Origin: Sphingopyxis sp. LC363
GTDB taxonomy: Bacteria > Pseudomonadota > Alphaproteobacteria > Sphingomonadales > Sphingomonadaceae
Length of the DNA stretch: 64,000 nt
NCBI RefSeq assembly: GCF_000756385.1
Contig: NZ_JNFC01000004.1
Coordinates: 29,709 to 93,708, forward strand
Direction of reading: 5' to 3'
Shown: positions 53,813 to 62,661 of the stretch, piece by piece
Numbering within the stretch: position 1 is the first letter of the stretch
Layout of the letters: each line of letters begins with the position of its first letter
Notes under the pieces: model-generated
What the model saw: only the letters and a program-made list of their open reading frames with translations
What the model was told of the DNA's origin: nothing
Database searches by the model: none
Translations under genes and position numbers: made by a program

Positions 53813-54529
53813 TTACGGATTGTCGCAGACCTTGATCGCCCCGGGCTCGGGGCGTTTGCCCTTGGGCACGAAACGCGCGAGATAGCCGCCGGCATGCTGC
53901 TTGTCGTCGTAGGAGACGAGCTTGTAGCCCACCGCCTGAAATTCGCAGACGAGCAGGCGGAAGGGTGTGCCATGCTGCGCGATCGAGCGGTCGCCGTCGA
54001 CGACGATCACTTGCCCGCCCTGGCGCAATGCGGGGCGTAGCCGCCACAGGAAGGCGTAAGGTTCGCCGATCTCGTGATACATATGGACCATGAAGACGCG
54101 GTCGAAGCTCGCCCCGGGCAGGCGCGGATCGTCGACCGCGCCGAGCTTCAGCGAAACATTGTCGAGCCGCTCGCGCGCGACGCGGTCGGCGAGCCGTTCG
54201 ATCACCTCGGGCATGATGTCCTGCGCGAGAACGCGGCCGTTGACGCCGACGCGCTGCGCGAGGCGGACGGTATAATAGCCGTCGCCGGCGCCGATGTCGG
54301 CGACGGTCATGCCGGGGCGGACATCGGCCGAATCCATGACATCCTCGGCCTCGTTGACGCGGTCGCGTGCTTCCTCGGTCGACCATTTGGTCGAGACGGT
54401 GGGCGCCACCGGCCGGTCGGCGGGCGGAAAGTCGCGCGCGCTCGTCGCGCGGTCGCCGTCGTCGCCCCATGGCGCCTCGCAGCCGCCGAGCAGCGGCAGG
54501 AGCGCGAGGGCGAAGGCAGCGCGCTTCAT
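53813..54529 (-). CDS. class I SAM-dependent methyltransferase with a lipoprotein signal
   Basis: A protein of 238 residues. It starts [17 protein letters not shown], a signal with a lipobox Cys, then a methyltransferase domain with motif I VADIGAGDGYYTVRLAQRVG and post-motif VLAQDI. VIVVDGDRSIAQHG lies later. The methyltransferase motif is good but SAM is not known in the periplasm. It starts at ATG 54529 overlapping the prfB stop (TGATG). Confidence 0.83.
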   Translation of the reverse strand: MKRAAFALALLPLLGGCEAPWGDDGDRATSARDFPPADRPVAPTVSTKWSTEEARDRVNEAEDVMDSADVRPGMTVADIGAGDGYYTVRLAQRVGVNGRVLAQDIMPEVIERLADRVARERLDNVSLKLGAVDDPRLPGASFDRVFMVHMYHEIGEPYAFLWRLRPALRQGGQVIVVDGDRSIAQHGTPFRLLVCEFQAVGYKLVSYDDKQHAGGYLARFVPKGKRPEPGAIKVCDNP

Positions 54530-55656
54530 CAATCGATGTCCTCCACCTCGACCTTCTCGCCCGTCACCTTCTGCGACAGCGCCGCCGCCATGAACGGATC
54601 GAGCGCGCCGTCGAGCACGTCGCCGGGCGCGGTCGAGGTCACCCCGGTGCGCAAATCCTTCACCAGCTGATAGGGCTGGAGGACATAGGAGCGGATCTGG
54701 TGGCCCCAGCCGATCTCGGTCTTCGCCTGATATTCGCCGCTCGCTGCGGCTTCGCGCTTCTGTAGCTCGGCCTCGTACATCCGCGCCTTCAGCATCCCCA
54801 TCGCTGTCGCGCGGTTCTTGTGCTGCGAACGGTCATTCTGGCTCGCGACGACGATCCCGGTCGGGATGTGGGTGATGCGCACCGCGGAATCGGTCGTGTT
54901 GACGTGCTGGCCGCCCGCGCCCGAGGCGCGATAGGTGTCGATCTTGAGGTCGCCCTCGTTGATCTCGATCTCGATATTGTCGTCGATCACCGGATAGACC
55001 CAGACGCTCGAAAAGCTCGTGTGACGCCGCGCCGAGCTGTCGTAGGGCGAGATGCGGACGAGGCGGTGGACGCCGCTTTCGGTCTTCGCATAGCCATAGG
55101 CATTCTCGCCTTTCAGCAGCATCGTCGCCGACTTGATGCCCGCCTGTTCGCCCGCCTGATATTCGACGAGCTCGACCTTCATCCCGCGCTTTTCGGCCCA
55201 GCGCATATACATGCGCTGGAGCATCTCGGCCCAGTCCTGGCTCTCGGTGCCGCCGGCACCGGCGTGGACTTCGACATAGCAGTCATTGCCGTCGGCCTCG
55301 CCCGCGAGCAGCGCTTTGATCTTGTCTTCCTCGGCGCGCGCGGCGAGCACAGCGAGCGAAGCCACCGCCTCGTCGACCATCGCCTCGTCGCCTTCCATCT
55401 CGGCGAGTTCGATCAACTCGGCAGTGTCGGCGCATTCGGTCTCGATCGCACGCGTCGCGGTGATCGCCTCGTCGAGCCGGCGGCGTTCGCGCATCACCTC
55501 TTGCGCCGCCTTCGCGTCGTTCCACAGCGTCGGGTCCTCGACCTTCGCATTGAGTTCGTCGAGCCGCCGCACCGCGCGGTCCCAGTCGAGAAAGCGGCGC
55601 AGCAGCGCCAGCGCGGCGCCAATCTTGTCGATATGATCCTGCGCTTCGGCGCGCAT
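54529..55656 (-). CDS. prfB: peptide chain release factor 2
   Basis: A protein of 375 residues. The peptidyl-hydrolysis GGQ motif lies in [15 protein letters not shown]. The stop-reading tripeptide is SPY rather than SPF ([15 protein letters not shown]), which I believe is normal in alphaproteobacteria. The N-terminus is continuous from ATG, so there is no programmed frameshift site as in E. coli prfB. RF2 terminates at UAA and UGA. Confidence 0.96.
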   Translation of the reverse strand: MRAEAQDHIDKIGAALALLRRFLDWDRAVRRLDELNAKVEDPTLWNDAKAAQEVMRERRRLDEAITATRAIETECADTAELIELAEMEGDEAMVDEAVASLAVLAARAEEDKIKALLAGEADGNDCYVEVHAGAGGTESQDWAEMLQRMYMRWAEKRGMKVELVEYQAGEQAGIKSATMLLKGENAYGYAKTESGVHRLVRISPYDSSARRHTSFSSVWVYPVIDDNIEIEINEGDLKIDTYRASGAGGQHVNTTDSAVRITHIPTGIVVASQNDRSQHKNRATAMGMLKARMYEAELQKREAAASGEYQAKTEIGWGHQIRSYVLQPYQLVKDLRTGVTSTAPGDVLDGALDPFMAAALSQKVTGEKVEVEDID

Positions 55657-55727
55657 GTCCTTGCTCCTGAATTATTTGCTCTGCCCTTACGGCCTGGAAG
55701 GCCGCAGGGGAAGGAGGTGCGCAGCCG

Positions 55728-58244
55728 TCAGATGATGCCGCCGCGATCCTCCAGGAATTCGCTGTCGCTGCGCCGGCCCGGGGTTTGCTGGACGGGCACA
55801 TCCTGCCGCCGCGGCGCCTTGACCGGCTTGATCTCTTCTTCGCGAATCGTCCGCCGCGGCTCGCTTTCGGGTTTGAAGGCTTCCCAGATGATCGATGCCT
55901 TGGGATCGGTTCCCGGCCAAGCGCCATAGACGCGGCGACCCGACTGACGATCGATCCGCACCATCCGCACGCCCTTCGGCGCCGAAAAAGGAATCGGCTG
56001 GCGATCGGCGAGCGCCGCAAGCGCGAAATCCTTGAAGATCGGCGCGGCATAGCTGCCGCCCTGGGCATAGCCGCCCATGCTGCGCGGCTGGTCGAAACCG
56101 ATATACATGCCCGCCACCACGTCGGGCGTGCCGCCGACGAACCAGACGTCGTTCGGCCCCGAAGTCGTCCCGGTCTTGCCGAACAGCGGGACATCGAGAT
56201 CGCGCAGCCGCACCGCGGTGCCGCGCTGGACGACGCCCTCGAGCATATGGACGACCTGATAGGCGGTGATCGGGTCCATCAACTGCTTGCCCGACTTTGC
56301 GAAGCGCGGCATCGGCCGGCCGTCCCAGTCCTTCATGTTGCAGCCTTCGCAGGGTTTCCAGTTCTTCGGAAAGATCACCTTGCCGCGGCGGTCCTGCGCA
56401 TAATCGATCACGCGCGGCTTCAGCGCGCGGCCGTGATTGGCGAGCATCGCATACGCATTGGTGATCTTCTCGACCGTCGTCGATCCGGCGCCGAGCGCGG
56501 TCGAAAGATAGGGTTCGTGCTGGCCGATGCCCATGCGGCTGATCATCTCGACCACCGGTTCCATGCCGACGAGGCTCGCCGCGCGCACCGTCATCAGGTT
56601 GCGCGACTGTTCGAGGCCCCAGCGCATCGTGTGTTCGCCGCTGCCGCCCGAATTGCCGAAGTTGCGGAAGCATTTGTTACCCAGCGCCGCGCCTTGATAG
56701 ACGCAGAAGGACCCATCGACGATCATCGTCGCGGGAGTCATGCCGTTGTCGAGCGCGGCGGCATAGACGAAGGGTTTGATCGTCGAGCCGGGCTGGCGTT
56801 CGGCCTGCGTCGCGCGATTGAACGACGACAGGCGGACGTCGAAGCCGCCCTGCATCGCATAGATGCGGCCCGAATGCGGGCTTTCGACGACCATGCCGCC
56901 CGACACCTCGGGGATATTGCGAAGCGCATAACGGTCGCCGCCCGCCGATTTGACGACGATCAGATCGCCCGGGCGCAGCGCCGAAAAGGCGCTGCCGCCG
57001 GTCTTGCGATAGCGCATCCCCGCCGAGCTTGCGGGCAAGCGTCCGGTGTCACCGTTTGAAAAACCGATCCGCGCCTCGCCGCCCGATTTCGAGAGCACCG
57101 CGGCGACGCGCCAATTGTCGTAATCGATGCCGATGAAGCTCGATGCGAGGCGGCTCTGCCACTGGTCGTCGGCCTCGATCGTCGCGATCGGCCCCGACCA
57201 GCCCTTGCCCGCATCATAGCGCTGGAGGCCCTTGCGCAGCGCCATGGTCGCGGCTTCTTGCATCTTGCCGTCATAGGGCGTGCGCACCCAGAGGCCGCCG
57301 GCATAGACACTGTGGGGGCCGTCCTCGGCGGTTTCGCCGAATTCGGCGATCAGCTGGCGCCGCACCTCTTCCATATAATAGCCGCCGACCTGTGCGACCG
57401 CGCGGTTGCCGCTGTCGGTCAGGCCGAGCGGCATCGCGCGCGCTGCGTCGCGCTGCGCCGCGCTGATCCAGCCATTGTCCTCCATCGACCCGAGCACGAA
57501 GTTGCGGCGCGCCAGCGCTTCGCGCTCGAAACGCGTGCGGCCATATTTCTCGGGCGCCTTGGGCAGGATTGCGAGGAACGCCATTTCGTGGAGCGCGAGC
57601 TGGTCGACATCCTTGTCGAAATAGGCGCGGCTCGCCGCCTGCACGCCGAAGCTGCGGCGGCCGAGCGGGATTTCGTTGAGATAGAGTTCGAGAATCTGCT
57701 CCTTGGTCAGCGCATCCTCGATGCGCATCGCAAGGATCGCCTCGCGCACCTTGCGGCGATAGCTGAGTTCGTTGGTGAGCAGCAGATTCTTCGCGACCTG
57801 CTGGGTGATCGTCGAGGCGCCGACGGGTCGGCCGCTGCTGGTCAAATTGGTGACGATCGCCGAGGCGATGCCCGGATAATCGATGCCGCCGTGGCTGAAG
57901 AAGGTCTTGTCCTCGGCGGCGAGAAAGGCGCGCACGAGCAGCTGCGGATATTCGCTATATTCGAGCTGGACGCGGCGTTCGCGGGCATAGGCGTGCACCG
58001 GCTTGCCCTCGCCATCGCGGACCATCGTCGGCAGCGGCGGTTCATAGTCGCGAAGCTGGTCGACCGAGGGCAGATCGCGCGCGAAAACCGCCCAGATCAG
58101 CGCGATACCGAGCAGACCGGCGAGCGCGAGATAGGATAGCCAGCGGAACCAGCGCCGCGTCCACATGTCGCGGACCCGGGCGATGACGGCATTGCCGTCG
58201 CGGCGGAGGCGAAGGCGGAAATCGGGCGGACTGTCGGCGGCCAT
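55728..58244 (-). CDS. mrcA: penicillin-binding protein 1A
   Basis: A protein of 838 residues. TM helix at about 36-55; transglycosylase domain with the catalytic Glu (E111) in AAEDKTFFSHGG and QQVAKNLLLTNELSYRRK; transpeptidase domain with QPGSTIKPF (STIK), the SRN motif in EQSRNLMT and KTGTTSGPNDVWF. It polymerises and crosslinks peptidoglycan. The C-terminal 50 residues are charged and Pro-rich. It is likely co-transcribed with prfB; elsewhere in sphingomonads the amidase usually lies directly upstream. Confidence 0.96.
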   Translation of the reverse strand: MAADSPPDFRLRLRRDGNAVIARVRDMWTRRWFRWLSYLALAGLLGIALIWAVFARDLPSVDQLRDYEPPLPTMVRDGEGKPVHAYARERRVQLEYSEYPQLLVRAFLAAEDKTFFSHGGIDYPGIASAIVTNLTSSGRPVGASTITQQVAKNLLLTNELSYRRKVREAILAMRIEDALTKEQILELYLNEIPLGRRSFGVQAASRAYFDKDVDQLALHEMAFLAILPKAPEKYGRTRFEREALARRNFVLGSMEDNGWISAAQRDAARAMPLGLTDSGNRAVAQVGGYYMEEVRRQLIAEFGETAEDGPHSVYAGGLWVRTPYDGKMQEAATMALRKGLQRYDAGKGWSGPIATIEADDQWQSRLASSFIGIDYDNWRVAAVLSKSGGEARIGFSNGDTGRLPASSAGMRYRKTGGSAFSALRPGDLIVVKSAGGDRYALRNIPEVSGGMVVESPHSGRIYAMQGGFDVRLSSFNRATQAERQPGSTIKPFVYAAALDNGMTPATMIVDGSFCVYQGAALGNKCFRNFGNSGGSGEHTMRWGLEQSRNLMTVRAASLVGMEPVVEMISRMGIGQHEPYLSTALGAGSTTVEKITNAYAMLANHGRALKPRVIDYAQDRRGKVIFPKNWKPCEGCNMKDWDGRPMPRFAKSGKQLMDPITAYQVVHMLEGVVQRGTAVRLRDLDVPLFGKTGTTSGPNDVWFVGGTPDVVAGMYIGFDQPRSMGGYAQGGSYAAPIFKDFALAALADRQPIPFSAPKGVRMVRIDRQSGRRVYGAWPGTDPKASIIWEAFKPESEPRRTIREEEIKPVKAPRRQDVPVQQTPGRRSDSEFLEDRGGII

Positions 58245-58303
58245 ATGTCCCCGCCTCTAAAGCCTGTGTCGCGGAAAGGAAAGCATGGTTGCGGCGAGGC
58301 GGG

Positions 58304-58930
58304 CTATGACGCGTTCTCAGTAAGGTCGAGCAGCGCGGCGCGAAGCATCGCGGCCACTTGGGCGAACGCCGCGCCCGCTGAAACACGATCTTCTTCGTAA
58401 AGCATTTCATCGACCGCGAAGCCGATCTCGACCGCGAGTCGCAGGCGCGGCCACAGCGTAGCGCGGTCGATGCGGGGAAGATGCGCGCGGCAGGCCTCGG
58501 TCAACCGGTCGGCGACGTGCCGGTGCGATTCGAGCCGGACATGGACGAGTTGCGGCGACGCGTGGAGCGACCGCAATATCCACACCGCCCCCGGCTCGGC
58601 GCGTGTCACCGCGGCGTTTTCGGACAGGAGTTCGCCGATATGGTCGGCCATGGCGGCGATGCCCGTCGGCGCATGGCACGCGAGCCAAGCATTGAGCACG
58701 GCGTTCTGACGCTCCATCAGCCGCTGCCCGAGCGCTTCGAGTACCGCATATTTGTCGCCGAAATAGCGGTAGAGCGCGGGTGGGGTCAGCCCGGCGCGCG
58801 CCGCGATCATATTGGTCGAAATCCGCTCGATCCCGACCTCGGCGAGCAATTCGCCCGCGACGTCGAGCAGGCGTTCGCGCGTCTGCCGCGCGCGGTCCTG
58901 CTGCGGCGGGCGGCTCGCAGCGACGCTCAT
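58304..58930 (-). CDS. TetR-family transcriptional regulator
   Basis: A protein of 208 residues. The HTH is RERLLDVAGELLAEVGIERI, STNMIAARAGLTPPALYRYF with GDKYAVLEALGQRL. The C-domain is AefR-like. Its start overlaps the PLP-enzyme stop (ATGA), so it is the last gene of a three-gene unit and could govern it. The ligand is unknown. Confidence 0.92.
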   Translation of the reverse strand: MSVAASRPPQQDRARQTRERLLDVAGELLAEVGIERISTNMIAARAGLTPPALYRYFGDKYAVLEALGQRLMERQNAVLNAWLACHAPTGIAAMADHIGELLSENAAVTRAEPGAVWILRSLHASPQLVHVRLESHRHVADRLTEACRAHLPRIDRATLWPRLRLAVEIGFAVDEMLYEEDRVSAGAAFAQVAAMLRAALLDLTENAS

Positions 58931-60072
58931 CGCGCGCGGCCGCGCGCGCTGACCGGCCAGATATCGACCAGCGTATCGCCGGAAACGACGTGGTAGCTGT
59001 CATAGAGATTCACCGTCGGATCGCAGTGCGGGACGGTCAGGCTGACGGGATCGCCAGGCTGGAGCGCGTTTCCGATTTCGGGCGCGATCAGCGCGGCATG
59101 TTCGTCGCCCATGAAAGCGAAGAAGGCCGTTTCGGGCGCGCCGCGCTGGACCACCGCGACGCCGCCGTCGGTCGAAAGCGACTTGTACCCGGCGTCGATC
59201 GTGACGAGACCGCTGTGATTCGCGCTGACGACACGCGCATCGACCGACAGCGAAACCTCGAACGGCGGCTCGGCGTCGCCGGTCAGGTCGCAATCGAGAT
59301 ATTGCTTGTCCATGAAGACGTAGGACCCCGCCTGGAGCTCGGTGAAGACGCCGAGATCGAGGTCGATCCGGTGCGTGCCGGTGCCCGACCCGGTGACGAG
59401 GCCGGGCGCCAAGCCCGCTTCGGCGAGCGCCGCGATCACCTCCTGCAAATAGGCGGCGCGCTCGACGATCGCAGCGCGGCGGTCAGCATAGCTTTCGATA
59501 TGCTGCTGCGACCCGCAGTAATATTGCACGCCGCGATAATCGAGGTTGGGCGACCGGTCGATCGCACGGGCCAGCGCGACTGCGGCTTCGGCGGATGCGA
59601 CGCCGGTGCGGGCGATGCCGGGGTCGATGTCAATGACGACGTCGAGCCGCACGCCGGCGGCGGCGAGCGCCGACTGGAGCCGATCGGCGACATCCGGATG
59701 ATCAACCACCGCCATCAGCCCTTCGGCGGTCGCCGCGAGTTTCGCCAGCCGCTCGATCGCGGCGGGCGCTGCAACGGGCGAAGTGATGAGGATACCGTTC
59801 ACCCCGCCCCCGGCCAGCACCTCCGCCTCACCGATCTTGGCGCAGCAGACCCCGACCGCGCCCGCAGCGATCTGGCGGAGCGCGATGTCGATGCTTTTGT
59901 GCGTCTTGGCATGCGGACGCAGCGCGACGCCGTGTCGGGCGGCGAGCATCGCCATGCGCCCGATATTGCGGTCGAGTGCATCGACGTCGAGGATGAGGGC
60001 GGGCGTGTTGAGGTCGGCGCGCGAGCCTTGCCGGCCGATCAGATGCTTGTGCAATTCACGGTCGGTGGTCAT
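58927..60072 (-). CDS. DSD1-family PLP-dependent enzyme (D-threonine aldolase/D-serine dehydratase-like)
   Basis: A protein of 381 residues with the alanine-racemase-type barrel. The PLP Lys lies in LRPHAKTHKS (about residue 60), and a metal-binding His-Cys in TVPHCDPTVNLYD near the C-terminus. Characterised relatives act on D-threonine, D-serine or 3-hydroxy-D-aspartate with PLP and a divalent metal ion. The start overlaps the upstream flavoprotein's stop (ATGA). Confidence 0.88.
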   Translation of the reverse strand: MTTDRELHKHLIGRQGSRADLNTPALILDVDALDRNIGRMAMLAARHGVALRPHAKTHKSIDIALRQIAAGAVGVCCAKIGEAEVLAGGGVNGILITSPVAAPAAIERLAKLAATAEGLMAVVDHPDVADRLQSALAAAGVRLDVVIDIDPGIARTGVASAEAAVALARAIDRSPNLDYRGVQYYCGSQQHIESYADRRAAIVERAAYLQEVIAALAEAGLAPGLVTGSGTGTHRIDLDLGVFTELQAGSYVFMDKQYLDCDLTGDAEPPFEVSLSVDARVVSANHSGLVTIDAGYKSLSTDGGVAVVQRGAPETAFFAFMGDEHAALIAPEIGNALQPGDPVSLTVPHCDPTVNLYDSYHVVSGDTLVDIWPVSARGRAR

Positions 60073-61322
60073 GCGAACAAGGTCTCCAGATGGGGATTGA
60101 GGAATTTGCCGTGCGGATCGGCGGTGCGGCGCACTGTGATGTAGCGCCCTGCCATCGGATAGAGCGCGGCGACGTCCGCGCGGTTCAGTCGATGACGCTT
60201 CGCCCAGTGCGGCCGCCCGCCGGCGCCGCGAAAGATCGCCTCGGCCTCGGCAAAGAGGTGTTGCCAAGGCATTTTCGCATATTGGTGCATCGAGATCGCG
60301 GCGACCGGGCCGGCGTTCATTGGGCTCATCCAGATATCGTCGGCGGCAACGGTGCGATATTCGAAGGGGAAGGTCACGGGCAGCCGTTTCTTGCGAATCC
60401 AGCCGACGACCTCGTCCAGTGCCTCGAGCCCGGCAGCGCGCGGCACCTCATACTCCATCTCCTCGAAACGGATCGTGCGGTCGGAGGGGAAGATGTTGTA
60501 CGCGGGGCCACGGCGGCGGCCCGAAATCCCGCTTTTCATCATCATTCGCTGAAGGAAGGGCGTCAGGAACGGCAGGCGTGCCGAAATGTCGAGGATGCGG
60601 CGGAAGGTCGCTTCTTCCATGTCGGTCGTCGTGGGCGGGGGGTCGCACGGATCGCACGGATCGAGCGATTTCAAGATCACGTCGTCGCTGTGCGGAAAGA
60701 ACCAGAATTCGATATGGCGATGCTGCTGTGCCAATTCGTCATAGCTTTCGCGGATTTCGGCCCAGCGACGCTTCTCGATCCTTTCGGCAAGGTGAAAGGC
60801 GGGGACGACCGCGACCTCGATCTCGGTCGCAACCCCGAACAGCCCGAGCGAGAGGCGCTGTGCCCGATAGAGGTCGGCGTTGGTGTCGGCATCGCACCAA
60901 TGCGCCTCGCCGTCGGCATCGACGAGCCGGAAACCGCGCGCGAAGGTCGATAAGGAGCCGAGATCGACGCCGGTGCCATGCGTCCCCGTCGCCATCGCGC
61001 CGGCGAGCGACTGCGGATTGACGTCGCCCTGATTGGCGAGCGCCAGCCCCTCCTCCCACAAAGCCGCAGTCAGCTTGCGGATGCTCCAGCCCGCGGGAAT
61101 GCGCGCGGTTCGCTGGTCGGTGGCGATGTGGATCGCGCCCGCCAGATCATCGAGACTGACGATCAGCTCTCCCGATTCGCAAAGCGGCATGAAGCTATGT
61201 CCGGCGCCGGTGACGCGCAGCTTGTGGGCGCTGCGGACGAGCATCGAAAGCTCGTCCTCGCTTTGCGGACGGGCGACCTGCCCGCTGGCTGTAACGCTCC
61301 CCGACCAGTTGCTCCACGCCAT
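60069..61322 (-). CDS. FAD-linked oxidase of the sugar-1,4-lactone oxidase (ALO/gulonolactone) family
   Basis: A protein of 417 residues. The FAD domain shows VTGAGHSFMPLCESGEL with the His that may link FAD covalently (about residue 42), and LAGAMATGTHGTG. The C-terminal HWAKRH is the HWxK motif of this family. Substrates are aldonolactones or polyols such as xylitol; none is indicated here. An internal DPCDPCDPP repeat (around residues 220-228) is unusual. First of the three-gene unit; the SD is GGGAGATAAGG. Confidence 0.9.
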   Translation of the reverse strand: MAWSNWSGSVTASGQVARPQSEDELSMLVRSAHKLRVTGAGHSFMPLCESGELIVSLDDLAGAIHIATDQRTARIPAGWSIRKLTAALWEEGLALANQGDVNPQSLAGAMATGTHGTGVDLGSLSTFARGFRLVDADGEAHWCDADTNADLYRAQRLSLGLFGVATEIEVAVVPAFHLAERIEKRRWAEIRESYDELAQQHRHIEFWFFPHSDDVILKSLDPCDPCDPPPTTTDMEEATFRRILDISARLPFLTPFLQRMMMKSGISGRRRGPAYNIFPSDRTIRFEEMEYEVPRAAGLEALDEVVGWIRKKRLPVTFPFEYRTVAADDIWMSPMNAGPVAAISMHQYAKMPWQHLFAEAEAIFRGAGGRPHWAKRHRLNRADVAALYPMAGRYITVRRTADPHGKFLNPHLETLFA

Positions 61323-61382
61323 CCTTATCTCCCGGCCAGCATCACAAAGCTGGCGCCGGCAGAAAAGTTAGTCAAGACTATA

Positions 61383-61874
61383 TTATTTCTGTTTCAAGGC
61401 CCGGCGATAGGCCGTGGTCAATCTCTCGAGCACGCTCGCCGAATCGCCGCGCGGCGGCGCGCCCAGATGGAGCGTGCGCAGCTCGTCCATGAAATCGTCC
61501 CAAAGCGTGGGACCGCCCTCCTCCAGCAGTTCTTGGCGGATCGACATCTCGTGCGTCACGGGAAGATGCCGCCGGCCCCAAGCGCCCATCTGAACGAGAA
61601 GCGGCACGAGATCGATCGCCCGTTCGGTCAGGCTGTAGACGGCCTTCTGCTTATGCGTCGGGTCGTCGGCCTTGGTGAGCAGCCCGGCCTCGACCAGCCG
61701 CTTCAGCCGATCGGCAAGGATATTCGAGGCGATTCGCTCGTCCGACCCGGTCAGCAATTCGCGGAAATGGCGGCGATTGCCGAACATGATGTCGCGGATG
61801 ACGATCAGGCTCCAGCGGTCGCCGAGCGTCTCGAGCGTCAGGTTGATCGGGCATCCGGAGCGTGGGTTCGTCAC
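61383..61874 (-). CDS. HxlR-family winged-helix regulator
   Basis: A protein of 163 residues. CPINLTLETLGDRWSLIVIR is the HxlR signature with the conserved sensor Cys near residue 8, and NRRHFRELLTGSDERIASNI, LADRLKRLVEAGLL the winged helix. Regulators of this type often sense electrophiles or aldehydes by Cys oxidation. It is divergent from the dihydrofolate-reductase-like gene, its likely target. Confidence 0.92.
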   Translation of the reverse strand: MTNPRSGCPINLTLETLGDRWSLIVIRDIMFGNRRHFRELLTGSDERIASNILADRLKRLVEAGLLTKADDPTHKQKAVYSLTERAIDLVPLLVQMGAWGRRHLPVTHEMSIRQELLEEGGPTLWDDFMDELRTLHLGAPPRGDSASVLERLTTAYRRALKQK

Positions 61875-61904
61875 ACATCCGCTGTAGGGCCGAACAAAAC
61901 TGCT

Positions 61905-61958
61905 TGCAATATGAAATCAGATTGCATAGCGACACGCAACTGGTTGCATAATACAACC
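61905..61958. promoter_or_regulatory. two palindromes between hxlR-like and dihydrofolate-reductase-like genes
   Basis: TGCAAT/ATTGCA arms at 61905-61926 and GGTTG/CAACC arms at 61942-61958 lie in the 100-base divergent gap. CATAAT inside the second could be a -10 element. They are candidate binding sites for the HxlR protein. Confidence 0.5.
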
Positions 61959-61974
61959 ACATTGGAGAAGGATC

Positions 61975-62619
61975 ATGTCCAAGGTAAAGGTTGCCGCATT
62001 CAGCTTCTCGCTCGATGGCTATGGCGCGGGACGCGAACAGAGCTTGCAGGACCCGCTGGGCCGCGACGGCGAAAGGCTGCACGATTGGTTCGTCCCAACG
62101 CGCTCGTTCCAGAAAATGTCCAACAAGGAGGAGGGGACGACCGGGGTCGACGATGATTTCGGCGCGCAGAGCTTTGAAAAGCTGGGCGCGTGGATCATGG
62201 GTCGCAACATGTTTGGCCCGGTACGCGGCGACTGGCCCGACAACGAATGGAAGGGCTGGTGGGGCGACAATCCACCTTATCATGTCCCGGTTTTCGTTCT
62301 GACGCACCATCCGCGCGCGCCTGTCACGATGGCGGGCGGCACGACCTTCCACTTTGTCACCGACGGGATCGAGGCCGCGCTCGAACGCGCGCGCGACGCG
62401 GCGAGCGATCGCGACATCCGCATCGGCGGCGGCGTGTCGACGATCCGCCAATATCTGAAAGCGCGCCTGATCGACGAGTTGCATCTGGCGGTCGCGCCCG
62501 TCCTGCTCGGCGGCGGCGAGAGTCTGTTCGCGGGTATCGACCTGCCCGAACTCGGCTATCGCGTGATACGCCATGTCGCGGGCGCGGGCGCGACGCATAT
62601 GATCGTCAGCCGGGGCTAG
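61975..62619 (+). CDS. dihydrofolate-reductase/RibD-C-domain family protein
   Basis: A protein of 214 residues. VAAFSFSLDGYGAGREQSLQ and MGRNMFGPVRGDW carry the family Met-Gly-Arg segment. IRIGGGVSTIRQYLKARLID is the nucleotide-binding glycine loop; a C-terminal DELHLAVAPVLLGGGESLF completes it. These proteins are thought to reduce small carbonyl or nitro compounds rather than folate. AGAAGGATC precedes the ATG. Confidence 0.87.
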   Translation: MSKVKVAAFSFSLDGYGAGREQSLQDPLGRDGERLHDWFVPTRSFQKMSNKEEGTTGVDDDFGAQSFEKLGAWIMGRNMFGPVRGDWPDNEWKGWWGDNPPYHVPVFVLTHHPRAPVTMAGGTTFHFVTDGIEAALERARDAASDRDIRIGGGVSTIRQYLKARLIDELHLAVAPVLLGGGESLFAGIDLPELGYRVIRHVAGAGATHMIVSRG

Positions 62620-62661
62620 AATCGGGACTTTGGCAGCTTTGCGCAGGCCAAGCTTCGGGCA

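Noticed and set aside
53813..54529. Antibiotic or restriction-type methyltransferase
   Set aside because: No rRNA or DNA recognition motif and a secretion signal make those roles unlikely.
58304..62619. Possible prophage or mobile island
   Set aside because: No integrase, tRNA junction, transposase or terminal repeat is present; only the unusual gene content suggests insertion.
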